In this document: positions 20,525 through 32,206 of the stretch, piece by piece
Layout of the letters: every line of letters starts with the position of its first letter
How positions within the stretch are numbered: the first letter of the stretch is position 1
NCBI GenBank assembly: GCA_012274445.1
Contig: JAAROD010000033.1
Location: 372,001-436,000 of the forward strand
Direction of reading: 5' to 3'
DNA from: Sclerotiophoma versabilis
Lineage: Eukaryota; Ascomycota; Dothideomycetes; Pleosporales; Didymellaceae
Length of the DNA stretch: 64,000 nucleotides
The notes under the pieces: model-generated
What the model was told of the DNA's origin: nothing
Databases searched by the model: none
Seen by the model: the letters and a program-made list of their open reading frames with translations, nothing else
Program-made: the position numbers and the translations under genes

Positions 20525-22331
20525 GCTTTCACCTGGCTTCCCTTATCGATGTCCAGAGGTTTGGTCTCATGCATGCAAATGGCGGTCAGTCAAGCGTTGT
20601 TTTTGTTGGGTGGCCTGCTGGTGGTGATCCGGTGAGAGGCGATTCTAGACACCCGCGAAAGCTGTGGGGAGCAGGCAAATGGGTTGACATCGTCGCAACT
20701 ACACAATGTTCCGGCCTCTCCGTCGTCCAGGGGTGGCAAATGCCTCATCTGCACCATCACTAAACACGAGCGCCGATGCGCTACCAAAGGGCTGCAGGCT
20801 TCCATGAAGTTGAGAACAGCTTGTCTCTCGGAGCATCAGCGCAGGCAGCCGCGATTTTTTGCGACCTTGCACAATCACTCGCAATCTCAGACTATCGATT
20901 TGCCGCTCGAACAATGACTGCGTCCTGGTATTGGCATCCGTCAAGGACAAAGGAGGGCGGTGGTGGTCGAGAAGAACGTGCAGGCGGCCCCATTTCTGAC
21001 AATCTGATTGGCACGTATTCGGCTGCCTTGTGAAACGCTGACGACCACAGCGAATGCAGGATAGAGTTGAGAGACTGACCGAGAAACACGTGTGAGACAG
21101 CGGACGGAAGTTACGGATCCTGCATCATCTAGGTGAATCTTCTCCTCCAAGTTGTGGCCATAGCATACCTGCGAAGGTCATGCTGGGCTTCAGGCAGAAG
21201 GATTTCCAGGCTTGGTGTTCGTCGGATTGATTGTGTACCTGTCGCGGTACATGGATTCAATCACGGCGGGCCCACCGGGTACCGACCGTCCCGCTTCGAC
21301 CGCAGATACACGACTCGGGCCTTGTGCGCTGTTCATCAAAGCCAAACAAGGATGGCTTTCGGGCACCGATTGATTGCTCCAAACGGCCTCCAGCAGGCGA
21401 TGCTACAAGTTTGCGGCGCTGGGCACTTCAGTGCTTTTGTCCTCGTGCTTCAAACATCAGATATTTACCCCAGATTGCTGTGCGTCGATTGCTGCAATAA
21501 CGGAGCCGAGTATATTGGTCCTGCATGCGGGGATATTGAGGTTCTGCGGGTAAATGGGCTTAGTGTGTGGACTTAGATTAAACCGAGGAGCGCAGATGAT
21601 TCGAGAAGGACCCTTTGACTATCGCGCGCTTGTGACAATGGCCGCAAGCGGTGGTGAGCTGGAGGCAGCAACAATTCGGACCTATCGTGACTGTACACAG
21701 GGCTAAAAGGGGGAGTTGGTAGAGATGGTCCGAGGCGCTTGATTGGGAAGCTGACGACATGTTACGACACAGCGCTGTTTCGTATCGCCACTCAGTGCTG
21801 CAGTGCTACAGTGGGTCGCCCAGAGACTCAGGACCGGCAGCAGCAGCGCTTCGAATCCGTTTGAAGCTGAGATAAGCCCTTCAGTGGAGAGTTGACACAG
21901 CGAAATGAACCAGATCCAAAAGCGCGCAAGCGCGGGCTTTGACACGCACAGCAGCAGAGGAATGAGGGCAAGACGTGAGGCACGTTGCGGTCTCGATGCA
22001 TCGTCTCCCCTGACGAGTCCCTGACTTGCCTTCTGGGGAACGGGCGGAATCCGAAGCGTACGGTAGTGAAACGGGTGGGTCGTGGGCTGAGTAGGGGACC
22101 AGGGTCGTTGGCTGAGTAGGGGACCAAGGGCGTGCGTCGCTGAATGGTGCGGTATTGAGCACTTAGTGGCACTAATTAGGGCTAAGCCATGGAACTCTCG
22201 GCACCCGCCAAATGCGGACAAGTGCAATCGGCAGGGGCGCTGCTGCCTCTTAGATAAAGCCAGCCCGTGAGGACAGTTGTCCAGTTGCTCCAGCACCTTC
22301 AGTCTTATTGAACCCAACTCCACCCCTCCAG
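20525..22331. other. Long intergenic region upstream of hacA
   Basis: Several overlapping ORFs of 60-200 codons occur on both strands (for example 21133-21576 plus, 21703-22323 minus), but none has a motif. At about 22,060-22,120 a block containing ggctgagtaggggacca occurs twice in tandem. The last few hundred bases are presumably hacA promoter and 5'UTR. Confidence 0.4.
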
Positions 22332-22370
22332 ATGCAGTCCACTAAGACGCATCGACAATTTTTGACATGA
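22332..22370 (+). CDS. uORF of 12 codons overlapping the hacA start
   Basis: An ATG at 22332 opens a 12-codon frame ending in TGA at 22368-22370. That TGA overlaps the hacA start codon in the arrangement ATGA (22367-22370). Regulatory uORFs in the long 5' leader are known for Aspergillus and Trichoderma hacA/hac1, where stress-induced leader shortening removes them. The ATGA overlap would allow termination-reinitiation or would simply repress translation. Whether the leader includes it depends on the transcription start, which cannot be seen here. Confidence 0.55.
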   Translation: MQSTKTHRQFLT

Positions 22371-23626
22371 CGGGGATGATGGATACCACAACCTTCTTCT
22401 CTGAGACCATGACCACGCCCGCAATAATGGCCTCTGGTCCCCTCACCCCACCACACAACGAGTTAGTCCCCACCACCATCAAAATGGAGGACCTCCAGGT
22501 GCCCTACACATCACCAACACCATCGTCGTCACCGCCGTCCATGTACACACCAGAACCCTCCACGCAGACACCGGCCCCTCACACAACAGAGAGCAAGCCG
22601 GTGAAGAAGAGGAAGTCATGGGGTCAAGTACTCCCAGAACCCAAGACCAGCCTGCCACCCCGCAAGCGGGCCAAGACCGAGGACGAGAAGGAGCAGCGAC
22701 GCATCGAGCGTGTAAAGCGCAACCGCCTCGCCGCTCACAACTCTCGGGAACGTAAGCGCCAAGAGACTGAGCACCTCCAACAACAGAAGGACGCTCTCGA
22801 GGCCGAAATGGCCCAACTCCGCGCCAAGGCTGCGAGGGTGGACAAGCTGGAGGCCGAGCTCAAGTACTGGCACCAGAAGTATCCTGGCGAGAAGGCTGAG
22901 ACGACCGACCTGGCCTTCAGCTTCACCGAGAACGCGGACACTATGAACCCCTCTCAAGCCTTGACCGCGCCGCCCTTCTCACCCATCTCCATGGACTCGA
23001 TGGACTCTCCCAGAGATTCGTCCTGCCAGCCTGAGACTCCCGCCTCAACATTCGAGGCCGCCCCCGAATTCGACTTGACACAATATCCTGCTGCGATGTT
23101 GTGCGACCTGCAGTGTCAGTCGGCTTCGGGCAAGGCCTCCCCAATGGCGGCGATCCTTGCCTACCTTTCTCTCTTCCACCTGTACATCCAGTCGATACAA
23201 AGCCTATTGTCATCGACGACATCTTCGACTTCGACCAGTTCTCTGGAAATTCTCTTTCAGTGGAACCCTCTGTTAGCCTGGCTCACAACGATGACTTCTT
23301 CGGCACAGCCTTCTTTGGCTCAGGCTCAACTTCAGACTACTCAGGCCTTCCTGACGGTTTTGATGCAAAGTTCTCTGACATGCAGAGTGCCTCTGGCGCA
23401 CCTTTCGGTTGCGACGAGGCTCTCGCAGCAGACAACTAGCTTCGAGAACGCCATCAGGCCTGGCAGCGAGAAGAGCGAGACTGGGTCTTTTGATGGCGTC
23501 CGAAGATCACGAATGATGAGGTCTTGTAGGCTTAGACAATTAAGTCGGCGTAAAGGTGTACAATCATGGAAGATGGCTAGGGAACAGGTTGGGTGTGGTC
23601 TAACACGGCGTTACAAGGAGTTATGA
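22367..23626 (+). CDS. hacA: bZIP transcription factor HacA (unfolded protein response)
   Basis: The product is the nuclear bZIP activator of the ER unfolded protein response, switched on by Ire1 through unconventional mRNA splicing. The basic region NRLAAHNSRERKR (about residues 123-135) is followed by a leucine zipper to about residue 170, and a KKRKSW basic patch precedes it. The genomic frame is 419 codons. Removing 20 nt at 23111-23130 changes the frame after codon 248 and gives a 350-aa form, join(22367..23110, 23131..23439). Its new tail contains the acidic/aromatic IDDIFDFDQFSGN segment typical of active HacA. A 12-codon uORF overlaps the start. The choice of start is supported by an in-frame stop at 22343. 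Confidence 0.92.
   Translation: MTGMMDTTTFFSETMTTPAIMASGPLTPPHNELVPTTIKMEDLQVPYTSPTPSSSPPSMYTPEPSTQTPAPHTTESKPVKKRKSWGQVLPEPKTSLPPRKRAKTEDEKEQRRIERVKRNRLAAHNSRERKRQETEHLQQQKDALEAEMAQLRAKAARVDKLEAELKYWHQKYPGEKAETTDLAFSFTENADTMNPSQALTAPPFSPISMDSMDSPRDSSCQPETPASTFEAAPEFDLTQYPAAMLCDLQCQSASGKASPMAAILAYLSLFHLYIQSIQSLLSSTTSSTSTSSLEILFQWNPLLAWLTTMTSSAQPSLAQAQLQTTQAFLTVLMQSSLTCRVPLAHLSVATRLSQQTTSFENAIRPGSEKSETGSFDGVRRSRMMRSCRLRQLSRRKGVQSWKMAREQVGCGLTRRYKEL
23111..23130 (+). promoter_or_regulatory. hacA: Ire1-type unconventional 20-nt intron in hacA
   Basis: The 5' site is a seven-base loop ctgcagt (23108-23114) closed by gac/gtc (23105-23107 with 23115-23117). It fits the Ire1 rule CNG|CNGN with cleavage after 23110. 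Cleavage after 23130 (ggg|caa) removes exactly 20 nt, the length known for Aspergillus and Trichoderma hacA/hac1. The join is ctg|caa, which keeps Leu-Gln and moves into the +1 frame ending at 23439. There are no GT-AG borders, so the spliceosome is not implied. The 3' loop fits the consensus less well than the 5' loop. Confidence 0.85.
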
Positions 23627-25113
23627 TTGTGTATCAACATTGTCTTGGGGCTTGGTACATCTCCTGGATATCGTTTTGGCAAGCTGCACACCAAGGGCTG
23701 GTGGTTAGGTAGTCAAACAATCAAGTCTTTACACACCAACACTTTCAGTCCTGAATTTTGATCACTTCTCCCCCTCTTCTCACTGCGACTGATTTGACTC
23801 ACGGCTGCCACGGCCTCAACATCTCCTGACCACCCCGCAGTGACATCGTGCTCTCTCCACTTCGCAATTCTAGGTGTTTCTGTGGGTCTCGTTTAACAGC
23901 GCCAGCCACAGTTCAAGTACGCAAACCGCCTTTGGATGCGCGCTGACGCCAGCCCGCTGTAGCGCGCTCTTAGCTTACCACTGTATGGCGATCAGCTTTG
24001 CTCCGCCAACACGAAGTTAAGAATAGTACGGCGTTGCATTTGCCATTGTCTTTCGCATTCGGTAATTACGGCGGACGTTTGCTCCCATGTTTACGACTCG
24101 TCTTCATAAGTCGTACAGAGCAATGCGGTGATGCTGCGGCGTTGTTGCACGCTGTGAAATTGCATCCAGTAAATCAATAAGTCGCTTGCAAGGGATGAAT
24201 AATATTGCTGCGTACGAAGACGGTTTGATTGAATGGGTGTCGGAGATCCAATGCTTTCCGTTGATATCTCGATGAGCATGGCCATTACGGAGTACCCATC
24301 CTTGACTTGGTGTTCAAAGGTGGTTGGTGGTCGTGTCTGTGCCACGGTAAGCCTGTAGCTCCGCGATGTACATACAGTAACAACGGTACTACGAATTTTG
24401 CACGTAGAAGCCATTGTGATCATGGGAGATTATCGAATTGTCATTGTATTCAATGCTTATGCGTAGGCGATTGTTTCAACATGCCTGTTCCTTCAATGTG
24501 CAATTAGAAGCCGATGGAAACCCGGATACGTACTTCTCTTCACGAGGCTGCACTTCCCTTGCCCTTGTTTAATGTTCACTTCTTTAACCTTTCCTTAGTA
24601 TTTATTTTATTTTATTTTATTTTGGATTTTCGAGGACCTTACGGTCTTCTACTGTTTGTCTCTTGGGATTTTCACTACAATAAACTGAAAGCTGCGCAGT
24701 GCATCCGCACCTGACGGGGGGAGCTCTACTCAACCGGGTTCTTACAACCTGCAACCTCTACTGCAAACATCGCTTTCTACAGCTAGGCCTCATCCCAGTA
24801 AGTACATAGCATAGCGCGTCCATAGTACCCTAGGAGGTTAAGGGACTGAGACTTCGTCTCGGATTCGCATGACGTTAATCAATTCAATCAAGCAATCAGT
24901 CTTTTAACGTGCACGCCAACAACTGCAACAACGCGACATCACGCCAGTGGCACGTTCCTTGCTTCATGAAAATTGTTCATTCATGATCATAGCTCAGGTT
25001 TCATCCCTTGCTTGCAGGAGTATCGTCGATATCGCTCCTTGCATCCTCCCTTCCTCCAACTCAATGCAGGTCGTAGAGGTAGGTTCACCCCTTCTTCGCT
25101 CGAAGAAAGAAGT
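23627..25113. other. Intergenic between convergent genes; (TTTTA)n microsatellite
   Basis: This region contains the hacA 3'UTR. A TTTTA-type microsatellite of about 23 bp lies at 24,601-24,623. No ORF with a recognisable motif was seen. Confidence 0.45.
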
Positions 25114-25456
25114 TTACTGCTTCTTGGGCGCGTCGCCCGCAACAGTGGGTTCGGCCTGGTCGGCCTTGTTGCCGCCGCCGCTGGCGTTGTGGCCCTCGAG
25201 AGCTGTGGCAGCTGTTAGTGTTGCGTCCTATGTCTATGGAATGGGAGGGACGTACCACCGCCCTTCTCGAGCTCGGGAGCGGGTGCAACGTTGTTCTTGG
25301 CGTGCTGTGGCTGGGCTGAGGCCTGCAGTGGAGTTAGTATATGAGGACGCTTTAGAGATATTGCTGAGGGATACGTACGTCGCCTGAGTTGCCGTGGACA
25401 ATGTTCTGACCCTCGATGGGGCCGTTGTCGCTAGATCCGTCTCCGTTGCGAGGCAT
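25114..25456 (-). CDS. Small hydrophilic protein, 3 exons, 77 aa
   Basis: The model is join(25379..25456, 25256..25322, 25114..25202), with GTACGT donors and introns of 56 and 53 bp, giving 78 codons. It starts MPRNGDGSSDNGPIEGQN and ends GDAPKKQ. The protein is rich in Gly, Asn, Asp, Ala and Pro, with almost no large hydrophobic residues. It is therefore probably intrinsically disordered, like small stress or hydrophilin-type fungal proteins. It has no signal peptide or cysteines. Three cleanly phased exons in so short a gene argue that it is real. Function is unknown. Confidence 0.7.
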
Positions 25457-25842
25457 TGTGATTGATTTGGTAAGGTATTTGGTGTTTAGAAGTGTTGTAA
25501 GTGTGTAACTGCAATATGATGGCCTGTGTCAGAGGGGTTACTGAGTATTATATAGCCATCCAGAAGATCGTTGTGCTGTTTGCAAAGTATATGTGGGGTG
25601 ATGACGTCGTGAGCGTCATAGTGGAGCGCCCCGACGATCACACGCATCCTCTGTGCAGCGGGTACCTGAGTTGAGCCCACGATGATTGGGAATATTCATG
25701 ATGCCAAGGCAAGTGTGGCAGGTAGCGGTGGAAATTTGAGGTGTATGTCATTCATCGTTAAAGTTGCTCGTCTAACTGCAGCTATGCAAAACCAAATGCG
25801 CCATATGCTATGCTTGCCAAACCACCATAGTACGCCGCACAA

Positions 25843-27392
25843 TCATGAAGGCAGTTGCAATGCCTCAATCTTTGCACTTGTCCGTCGTCCCTCCATAAGT
25901 TCTGCCAGCACTTGCCCCGTGCCCGGCGCATGAGAGATGCCCCACGCGCCGTGACCTGCTGCTATGAACACTCCTCCATCCGCTCCACCTCTTGTCTTTA
26001 CACCCCCAAGCTTCTCGTCAGGTATACGTGACACGAGGGGACGACCGCTAGATGTTACAGGGCGGAAGCACTGCCATCGTTAGTATAATGATACTAGAAC
26101 TCGCGCACAGCTCAAAAGTAGGCTCACCAGTCCCTGTCGTAGAACTTCCATATCCTTTCCAGCCCCGTTGTCCACCATCATAACCTTCGCACAGCTCTTC
26201 AGCTGTCCAATTGCCTTCTCGCTCGCCACAACGTCTGTTGCGATATCAGGCAGCGGTATACTCGTACTGTTCAACCCAGCAAGATACAGCTCGCCCCCTA
26301 TCCGGGCAAACCACTCTGGGGAGAAGCCTAGGGTATCTGTTGCAAAGACGGCGTGACACATCTCCTTATCCGGCTCTTGTGGGTTGAAAAACGGATTGCG
26401 CACGAGCAGTGAGTGGCCGGCGAGCGAGGAGACGGGGATGCGGGTTTTTGCGTTGGGGAAGAGAGTCGAGAAGACGCGGGGCGACCAGGCGCCAGAGGTG
26501 ATGAGGAGGCGTGTGCATGTTACTATGTCTGTTAGCTTTCATTCTCATATGAAAGACGACTCGAGGCTCACAGTCTTGTGATTGCTTGTCCTGGCTCCCC
26601 ACAATCCTCACTCCGCTCAACACGCCTTTTGCATCTCGTAGCACTTCTGTCGCTGTCGCTGGGTGTATCACTCTTACACCTCTCTCCTCAACACTGCTCT
26701 TCAACCACTTGCAGAACCTGAGTGGATCAATCTGTGCCGTCGTTCCATCTCTCGATATGACTTCCATGATGCCTTCTTTTGTCCTCCTCAACCATTCTGG
26801 TCCACTCACATCCTCTTCCCATGGCCGGTTATGATTCGCAAGCTGTGCGCGACTAGTCCCGTTCTCAAGCCAATCCTCCCCTGATCCCGAGATAGCAGAC
26901 TCGGAGTCTTGCGACAACGAGATACCAGTCGACTGCGCGTACCCCCATGTCTGCCGACCCTGATGCTTGTCCGCAAGGCTCTTGTGCAGCCCGAATGAAA
27001 GGGCGCCAAGTGATGCCACAGACGGCGCAAACCCTGTGTCTCCTGATCAGCTACCACGCTCTTCCAGTCATGTATTCTGTAACTGAAATAAAAGTAGAAG
27101 AGCACATACAGTCCCTTGCGCAAAAGCCCGCCGCAAGTCCACTCGCGCAATGAAACAGCTCAGGGCTACTATCAACCAAACATATCGACTCCGGTCTTGT
27201 ATTCCCGCTCTCGCACAGGAAATACGCAGTACTGAGTCCAATAATGCCAGAGCCCAGGATGACCGTATGCGGCGAAGTAGGCAAATCGAAGGTGGTACCG
27301 TTGGCGTAACCGTTGGGAACTTTAAGCGAGGGCATCGTCGCGTACCGGTGGCGTACCGTTGCGTAGCGCAGCGTATTCAGAAATGGGTGCAA
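25843..27392 (-). CDS. FAD-dependent oxidoreductase, D-amino-acid-oxidase fold (Tda3-like)
   Basis: The model is join(27110..27392, 26572..27033, 26128..26522, 25843..26070), 455 aa, with introns of 76, 49 and 57 bp, all in phase. An alternative start at 27335 (MPSLKVPNGY) gives 436 aa. The first 19 residues of the longer form are Arg-rich and could be a mitochondrial presequence. The dinucleotide-binding motif GSGIIGLSTAY follows by residue 60. The DAO-family middle (LLITSGAWSP) and the C-terminal FAD-contacting segment (GVFIAAGHGAWGISHAPGTG) are present. Family members oxidise amine or amino-acid substrates using FAD. The closest fungal type I recognise is the Tda3-like branch, whose substrate is not established. 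No key residue appears lost. Confidence 0.85.
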
Positions 27393-27448
27393 GTAGCCGA
27401 AGCCCGCGAAGCCTCAATAGCAAAGCCTTAACAGCAAATGGTCGCAGG

Positions 27449-27748
27449 TTAGAAAAACGCCCAAATCACACCAGTTGCGCCCTCGCCAGCCTTATACCCT
27501 GGACCGGGCAGAAATCCCGGCACCGCGGAAGTCTGCTTCCCCTCAATCCATTGGTGATCTGCTGGTGTAGCGGCAAGATCCTCTGTCGCTGGTCCATCGG
27601 TAGCATGTTCCCCAAATCTGCCCACAAAGTCAGGCCATGTGGGCTCACTCGCCTGCACTTTGGCGGGCCCTACCCGTAACTCGCGCACACTTGTCACACT
27701 CGAAATGGCGACTCCTCGTATGATAACATTCATCCTGCATATCATCAC
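27449..27748 (-). CDS. Small hypothetical protein, 99 aa (or 94 aa)
   Basis: This intronless ORF lies 57 bp upstream of the FAD oxidoreductase start, on the same strand. A third ATG at 27733 (MNVIIRGVAISSV) gives a more typical start. The N-terminus is a short hydrophobic/basic helix compatible with mitochondrial targeting. The rest is Gly/Pro/Ala-rich, with WPDFVGRFGEHATDG and PGFLPGPGYKAGEG. Coding-like composition supports a gene, but no family was recognised. The short gap means the oxidoreductase promoter must overlap this ORF. Confidence 0.4.
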   Translation of the reverse strand: MMICRMNVIIRGVAISSVTSVRELRVGPAKVQASEPTWPDFVGRFGEHATDGPATEDLAATPADHQWIEGKQTSAVPGFLPGPGYKAGEGATGVIWAFF

Positions 27749-28072
27749 TGATCAAAGTAGTATAGTCAAGACCAAGCCATGCGGTACTGCTCGGGTACGC
27801 ATGCAATCATCGCCTCAGTTTTGCATCCCAGGGTATGCGCTTCCCGAATAATCTGCTGGTCGTTTGATAGCGTCGGCCCATAACGATGAGACTGCAAAGG
27901 CACACGACGTTTGAGATATGTTTCTGTTCAACCTATCGTGTGCAAGGTAATATCAATGTTTTGGTTACGCCAACATGAGAGTTCAACGCAAGAAGCAGGT
28001 CGTCCAACGCTATGTCCTAACAGGCCCGGCGCATTTGTGGGAATGAGTGACACATCATACTTGAATCCAACC
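27749..28072. other. Intergenic, no gene recognised
   Basis: This is a short region between two minus-strand genes. A 91-codon minus-strand ORF overlaps the next gene in another frame and is probably not coding. Confidence 0.4.
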
Positions 28073-29952
28073 TCATGAGCTGACCCCATATCCTTTTGTT
28101 GCAGGTCGCTGTACATCCCAACCAGCGCTGTTGTTACCGCTGCTGGGGAGCCTATCTCCGAGGGGGTAAGCGTATGCACAGTACATGGACTCTGGGCCCT
28201 CATTGTCGTGCTGCTCGTTGGCGGTGAGCGGAGACCATTCTCGTACGCGCTCTGAGTGTGGATCTTCGCTTTTCGTAGAACGACTGGAGATTTCTTTTCC
28301 GGAGCGGTCCCCGTCGACTGAAAGAGTCACCGGTGGTGCCTCAATCGGGCCAGGTCTGGACTGCATATGGACAGCCTTGGTACCCTCATCGGGTTCGAAA
28401 GGTGTTGCAAGACCGCTGTCATCGTCTCCATATCCAGTTCCATCGTAGAGACCAGTGTGCCGGCCCCAGGTGTTCTCCGGAGTAGTATTGTAAAGGGACA
28501 TCTTCGAACTGTCCCAAACAATATATGCAAAGTTGACAGGAAGACCGTTGCCATTCTTCGTTCTCTTGCAGTCTTGCGGAGATGCAGAAGTTGCACTGTC
28601 TACAGGAATGCCGGTCGTGTCGGACTGACTTGCGTGTATGCGTATCTGCTCTGGTACCATACCGGTGGACAGCTCCCAATCCTTGCTTATAACCGAATCT
28701 TTCCGGACACGGTCCCGTAAGTCTTCACCGTGCTGTTTGGGACGAAGCGGCAGGGTCTGATGGTGTTGAGGGACGTTCAGGGCGTGGACGTCGTCGCTCA
28801 AATCTTCGGCTTGTTGCTTACGACGGGGATCCGAAGCCTGATTCTGTGAAATGTCCAGTGTACTTACGGTATCCTGCAGCTTTGCGTTTTCACATCCACA
28901 TCTTATCTTCTTAGAGGAGCTGCAAGGCCCGGAACACGCGTGCGTACTGATATTCTTCAGACCATTGTTCTCGTCGTCACCATCATCACCACCGTCGTCA
29001 GCGAGTTTCAGACAAGCAAGTCCATTGAACAAGTCTGTATTGTCCATTGGTGGCTGCTCATCGACTAGGATGTCAAAGTAACCGGGCTTCTCTTGGCTTA
29101 TCTGTACCGCAGAGAGATCAATAGAGGGTGGTAATGGGACAAGCACGGGATCGACATCTCCAAAGGACAGATTCGTGCCTGGCAACGGCGTGAGGACAGG
29201 TGGGCAGGGAGCGTATCTCTCCAGGGGTGTGGGACTAGCATTCTGCCAGGAACCACGGTTCGAAGGGTCGTGATCGAACGCCTTTTGCATCGGACCAGGC
29301 TTATTGGGTACCGTTCCAGTAGGCAAGTCCATCGCAGAAGTAGAGATGTTGTACGGGGTCATTTCCCTGACTGAGCCCGGGACTGTCATAGGTGATGAAT
29401 GCTGCACCTCCAAGCTGGAACTAGACATGGAACGCCGGTGCAAGCTGAGCTCGAACATCGGCCTGTCTGAGGGCGACTGCTCGAAGTTGAGCAGCGTGAG
29501 CGATGGTGACATGGGTAGTGGTGTCGTAAACGAACCCTAAGGTGTCAGAAAAGCCGAGGCGGGCATCGGTTGATGGGACTCACCGCATGTTTGGTAGGAG
29601 GCTCAGCGCGTTCCGTCTCGATCTGCTTGGTCTTGCTTGGAGATGAGTGCAGATTTGCCAGGGACCGGAGGCTTCGCAATGAGCCAAACAACTTCTTGCA
29701 CTTCGAGGGACTATCCTTGCTGGGAGGACCCTTGCAGCGCTCAAGTATAGCTCCAAAGTCCTCGAGATTGTAGTCTACCGCTTCATGGGCAGGCGATTCG
29801 TAGTGCACTGCGGTACTCCTGCTGTGAAATCAGTCTAGTCTCGAATATTCTTGGTGTACGAACTTAGAAGAGGAACTGCTTTCTGGAGTATCGAAATCAC
29901 AGAGTCCAGGGAGGCTCTTCTTCGCACGGATGTTGAGGCGTCGGAAAGCCAT
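28073..29952 (-). CDS. Ser/Pro-rich hypothetical protein, 3 exons, 595 aa
   Basis: The model is join(29864..29952, 29584..29818, 28073..29536), with introns of 45 and 47 bp and 596 codons. The N-terminus MAFRRLNIRAKKSLPG is basic. Exon 2 contains LFGSLRSLRSLANLHSS, a likely phosphorylated basic-serine segment. Most of the rest is disordered and Ser/Thr/Pro-rich, with an acidic patch DDGGDDGDDEN near residue 260. A short motif, GCENAKLQDTVSTLD, follows a Cys-Ser-rich stretch. No enzymatic domain was found. It could be a signalling scaffold or nuclear protein. It is divergent from rsc7 across a 725-bp gap. The first donor (GTTCGT) is weak but is the one that fits the phase. Confidence 0.65.
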
Positions 29953-30677
29953 GTTTGCTCAGTGTTGCTGCCTTGATGTGGTGTGAACAGGGGAAACGTG
30001 GCTGTGGTTGATGGAAAACGCGAAGCAAAGTTGATCTTAATGCAGCTGTTGGGAATTGGCTCTTACCAAGACACTGATGGTTTGTTGACATCCAAAGCGG
30101 AACTTGCCATGCTGGTCCTGATCTCTTGGGCAGAAAGCGCTCTCACGACACAGTGAGGAAGCTATAATCAACATTTATCCCTGGAGGAGCACCAATACTA
30201 AAAGCTTAGCAGAAAAGAGCTTCACTTGGATAATCCAAAAGATTCTATTACAACAGACTCCGTCGAATCCATACATTAATCTACTGAACAGAACCATGGT
30301 GGGGACGTTGCCATGTTGTGTGCTGCACTGCACTGATCTTAGGCGCTTTTGAGCGAAAGCTGTGAAGCAAAACCGTCAACCCTTATTGATTTACTCCAAT
30401 TCCATAGAGTCATATCAGAGGAGTGTGAAGCCAGGAAGAAAGGAGGGCCTAGAGCTGTAGCTGTGAAGCGCACGTGACAAGCTCTAAGCCTATCTTGGCC
30501 TAGGCTAGACACGTCCGGGAAGGAAGTCGCGAAGCTCGTCTTAAGGCATGCACATCACGAAGCCGCGCAACTGCTTCTCACTTCCAGTTACCCTGTCAAA
30601 CCTCTCCTTCGACAGGCTGCGTTCAATTTTGACTTTACATTCATTGCGCTAGGCCCAAATCGTGCCCCCACTCCACA
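29953..30677. promoter_or_regulatory. Divergent promoter region
   Basis: This lies between the Ser-rich gene (minus) and the Rsc7 gene (plus). No distinctive repeat or ORF was seen. Confidence 0.4.
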
Positions 30678-32206
30678 ATGGCGCGCGGCCGCCCGTCTCG
30701 CGCTGCAGCTCGTCGCAGCACGCCTGCGCGTAGCGCAACACCGCAACAAGACAGCGACGTAGACATGGACGACGCAGTGGAGTCACGCGCAGATTCTCCC
30801 AAAGAAGAGGAAGAAGAGGAAGAAGCCGGATCAGTCGCACAAGAGAATGACGAGGAGGAAGCTCCCTCTGAACGCTCGCCGTCCCCAGCTATCGTACAGC
30901 CGTTCCCGCGCAAGAAGCGACTTGGACGGCCGCCTAAGAACAGGCCGCCAGATTGGAATCAAGACCCCGGCAATGTTTCAGAAGGCGGTACACCTATCAA
31001 GCGCAAGCGAGGACGGCCAGCTGGTGGAGGTCGAGGACGTCCGCCAAAGGGTGGGCCGTCGCATACAACGCGCGTGCCGATTGACAAGGAGGGCAATATG
31101 ATGGACGTCATCAATGATGAGGTTGATCTGCCTGAAGACGAAGAGGGCGAGAAGAAAGTCGATAAGCTGGGCAACCTCCAGGGCGGCCGAGACTACCGTG
31201 TGCGCATCTTCACCATCAAAGGCAGGGGAGAGCGACAGTACATGCTGTCAACTGAGCCCGCGCGTTGTTGCGGTTTCAGGGACAGTTATCTGTTCTTCAC
31301 CAAACACATGCAACTCTACAAGATCATCATTGACGACGTCGAGAAGCGCGACCTGATCGACCGTGAGATCATTCCACACTCCTACAAAGGTCGCGCGATC
31401 GGTGTGGTCACCGCACGCTCCGTCTTCCGCGAGTTCGGTGCACGCATCATCATCGGGGGCAAGCGCATCATTGACGACTACTACGTGACCGCCGCACGAG
31501 AACGAGGTGACGTTGAAGGCGAGCTCGCAGATCCAAACGACCGCCTCCCGCCGCCAGGCGAGCCTTACAACAAGAACCAGTATGTCGCGTGGCACGGCGC
31601 GAGTAGCGTTTATCATACAGGCGTTCCCAGTGTACCGACAGCCAACGGCAAGCCTGCGCCTGGGAAGAAGAAGGTTAATATCACGTCTGCGAACTGGCAA
31701 TTCGAGCACGGCCGAGCTGCGAGGTAAGTCGACAGTTACTGTCTCGATGGCGCTAATATACTAACTTCGACAGCCGGTTCAATACCTCCCTCTCTGCCAT
31801 CCGCCGTGCAAACCTGGCCAACGGTACCTACGACCCACACACAAACCTCATGTGCTACCCCAAAACCACACAGCCCACCCATGCCCGATGGGAACGTGTG
31901 CCCGCCTCCGAGACAGACGTGCCACCCATCGTCGCGCGCAAATACCTTGTTGTGGACAAGGTGTTCCAGCAGCCGCCCTTCGCTGGCTTGGGTATCCCTG
32001 GTCCGGATGCGGACTACATTGACGTGGGAACCAATGGTTTACCCAATCTTGCTGATGAGGACCTGGCGGAGATGAAGCCCGAGGAGCGCGAAGCCTTCGA
32101 AAGTATGAAAGCAGAGGAGAGGGAATGGAGAAGTCAGTGGGACGGCGAGACAACTGACGGTGCAAGATGCAAGCCACGGATAGGCTTTGTTGGTGTTCCG
32201 GTCTAG
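30678..32206 (+). CDS. rsc7: RSC chromatin-remodelling subunit Rsc7/Npl6 (Swp82 family)
   Basis: The model is join(30678..31723, 31774..32206), 492 aa, with a 50-bp intron (GTAAGT, CGACAG). The N-terminal 130 residues are disordered, with an acidic run (EEEEEEEAGS). Two AT-hook-like cores follow (KKRLGRPPKNRPP near residue 85 and KRKRGRPAGGGRGRPPK near residue 115). From about residue 170 comes the Rsc7/Swp82 family domain (GRDYRVRIFTIKGRGERQYM, then EPARCCGFRDSYLFF). YFL-like hydrophobic and basic segments run to IGFVGVPV at the C-terminus. The family forms part of the SWI/SNF and RSC ATP-dependent nucleosome remodellers in the nucleus; the AT-hooks would contact DNA. Length and order match ascomycete members. 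Confidence 0.9.

Noticed and set aside
21703..22323. 206-codon minus-strand ORF upstream of hacA
   Set aside because: It has no motif, overlaps other open frames, and covers the expected hacA promoter and leader.
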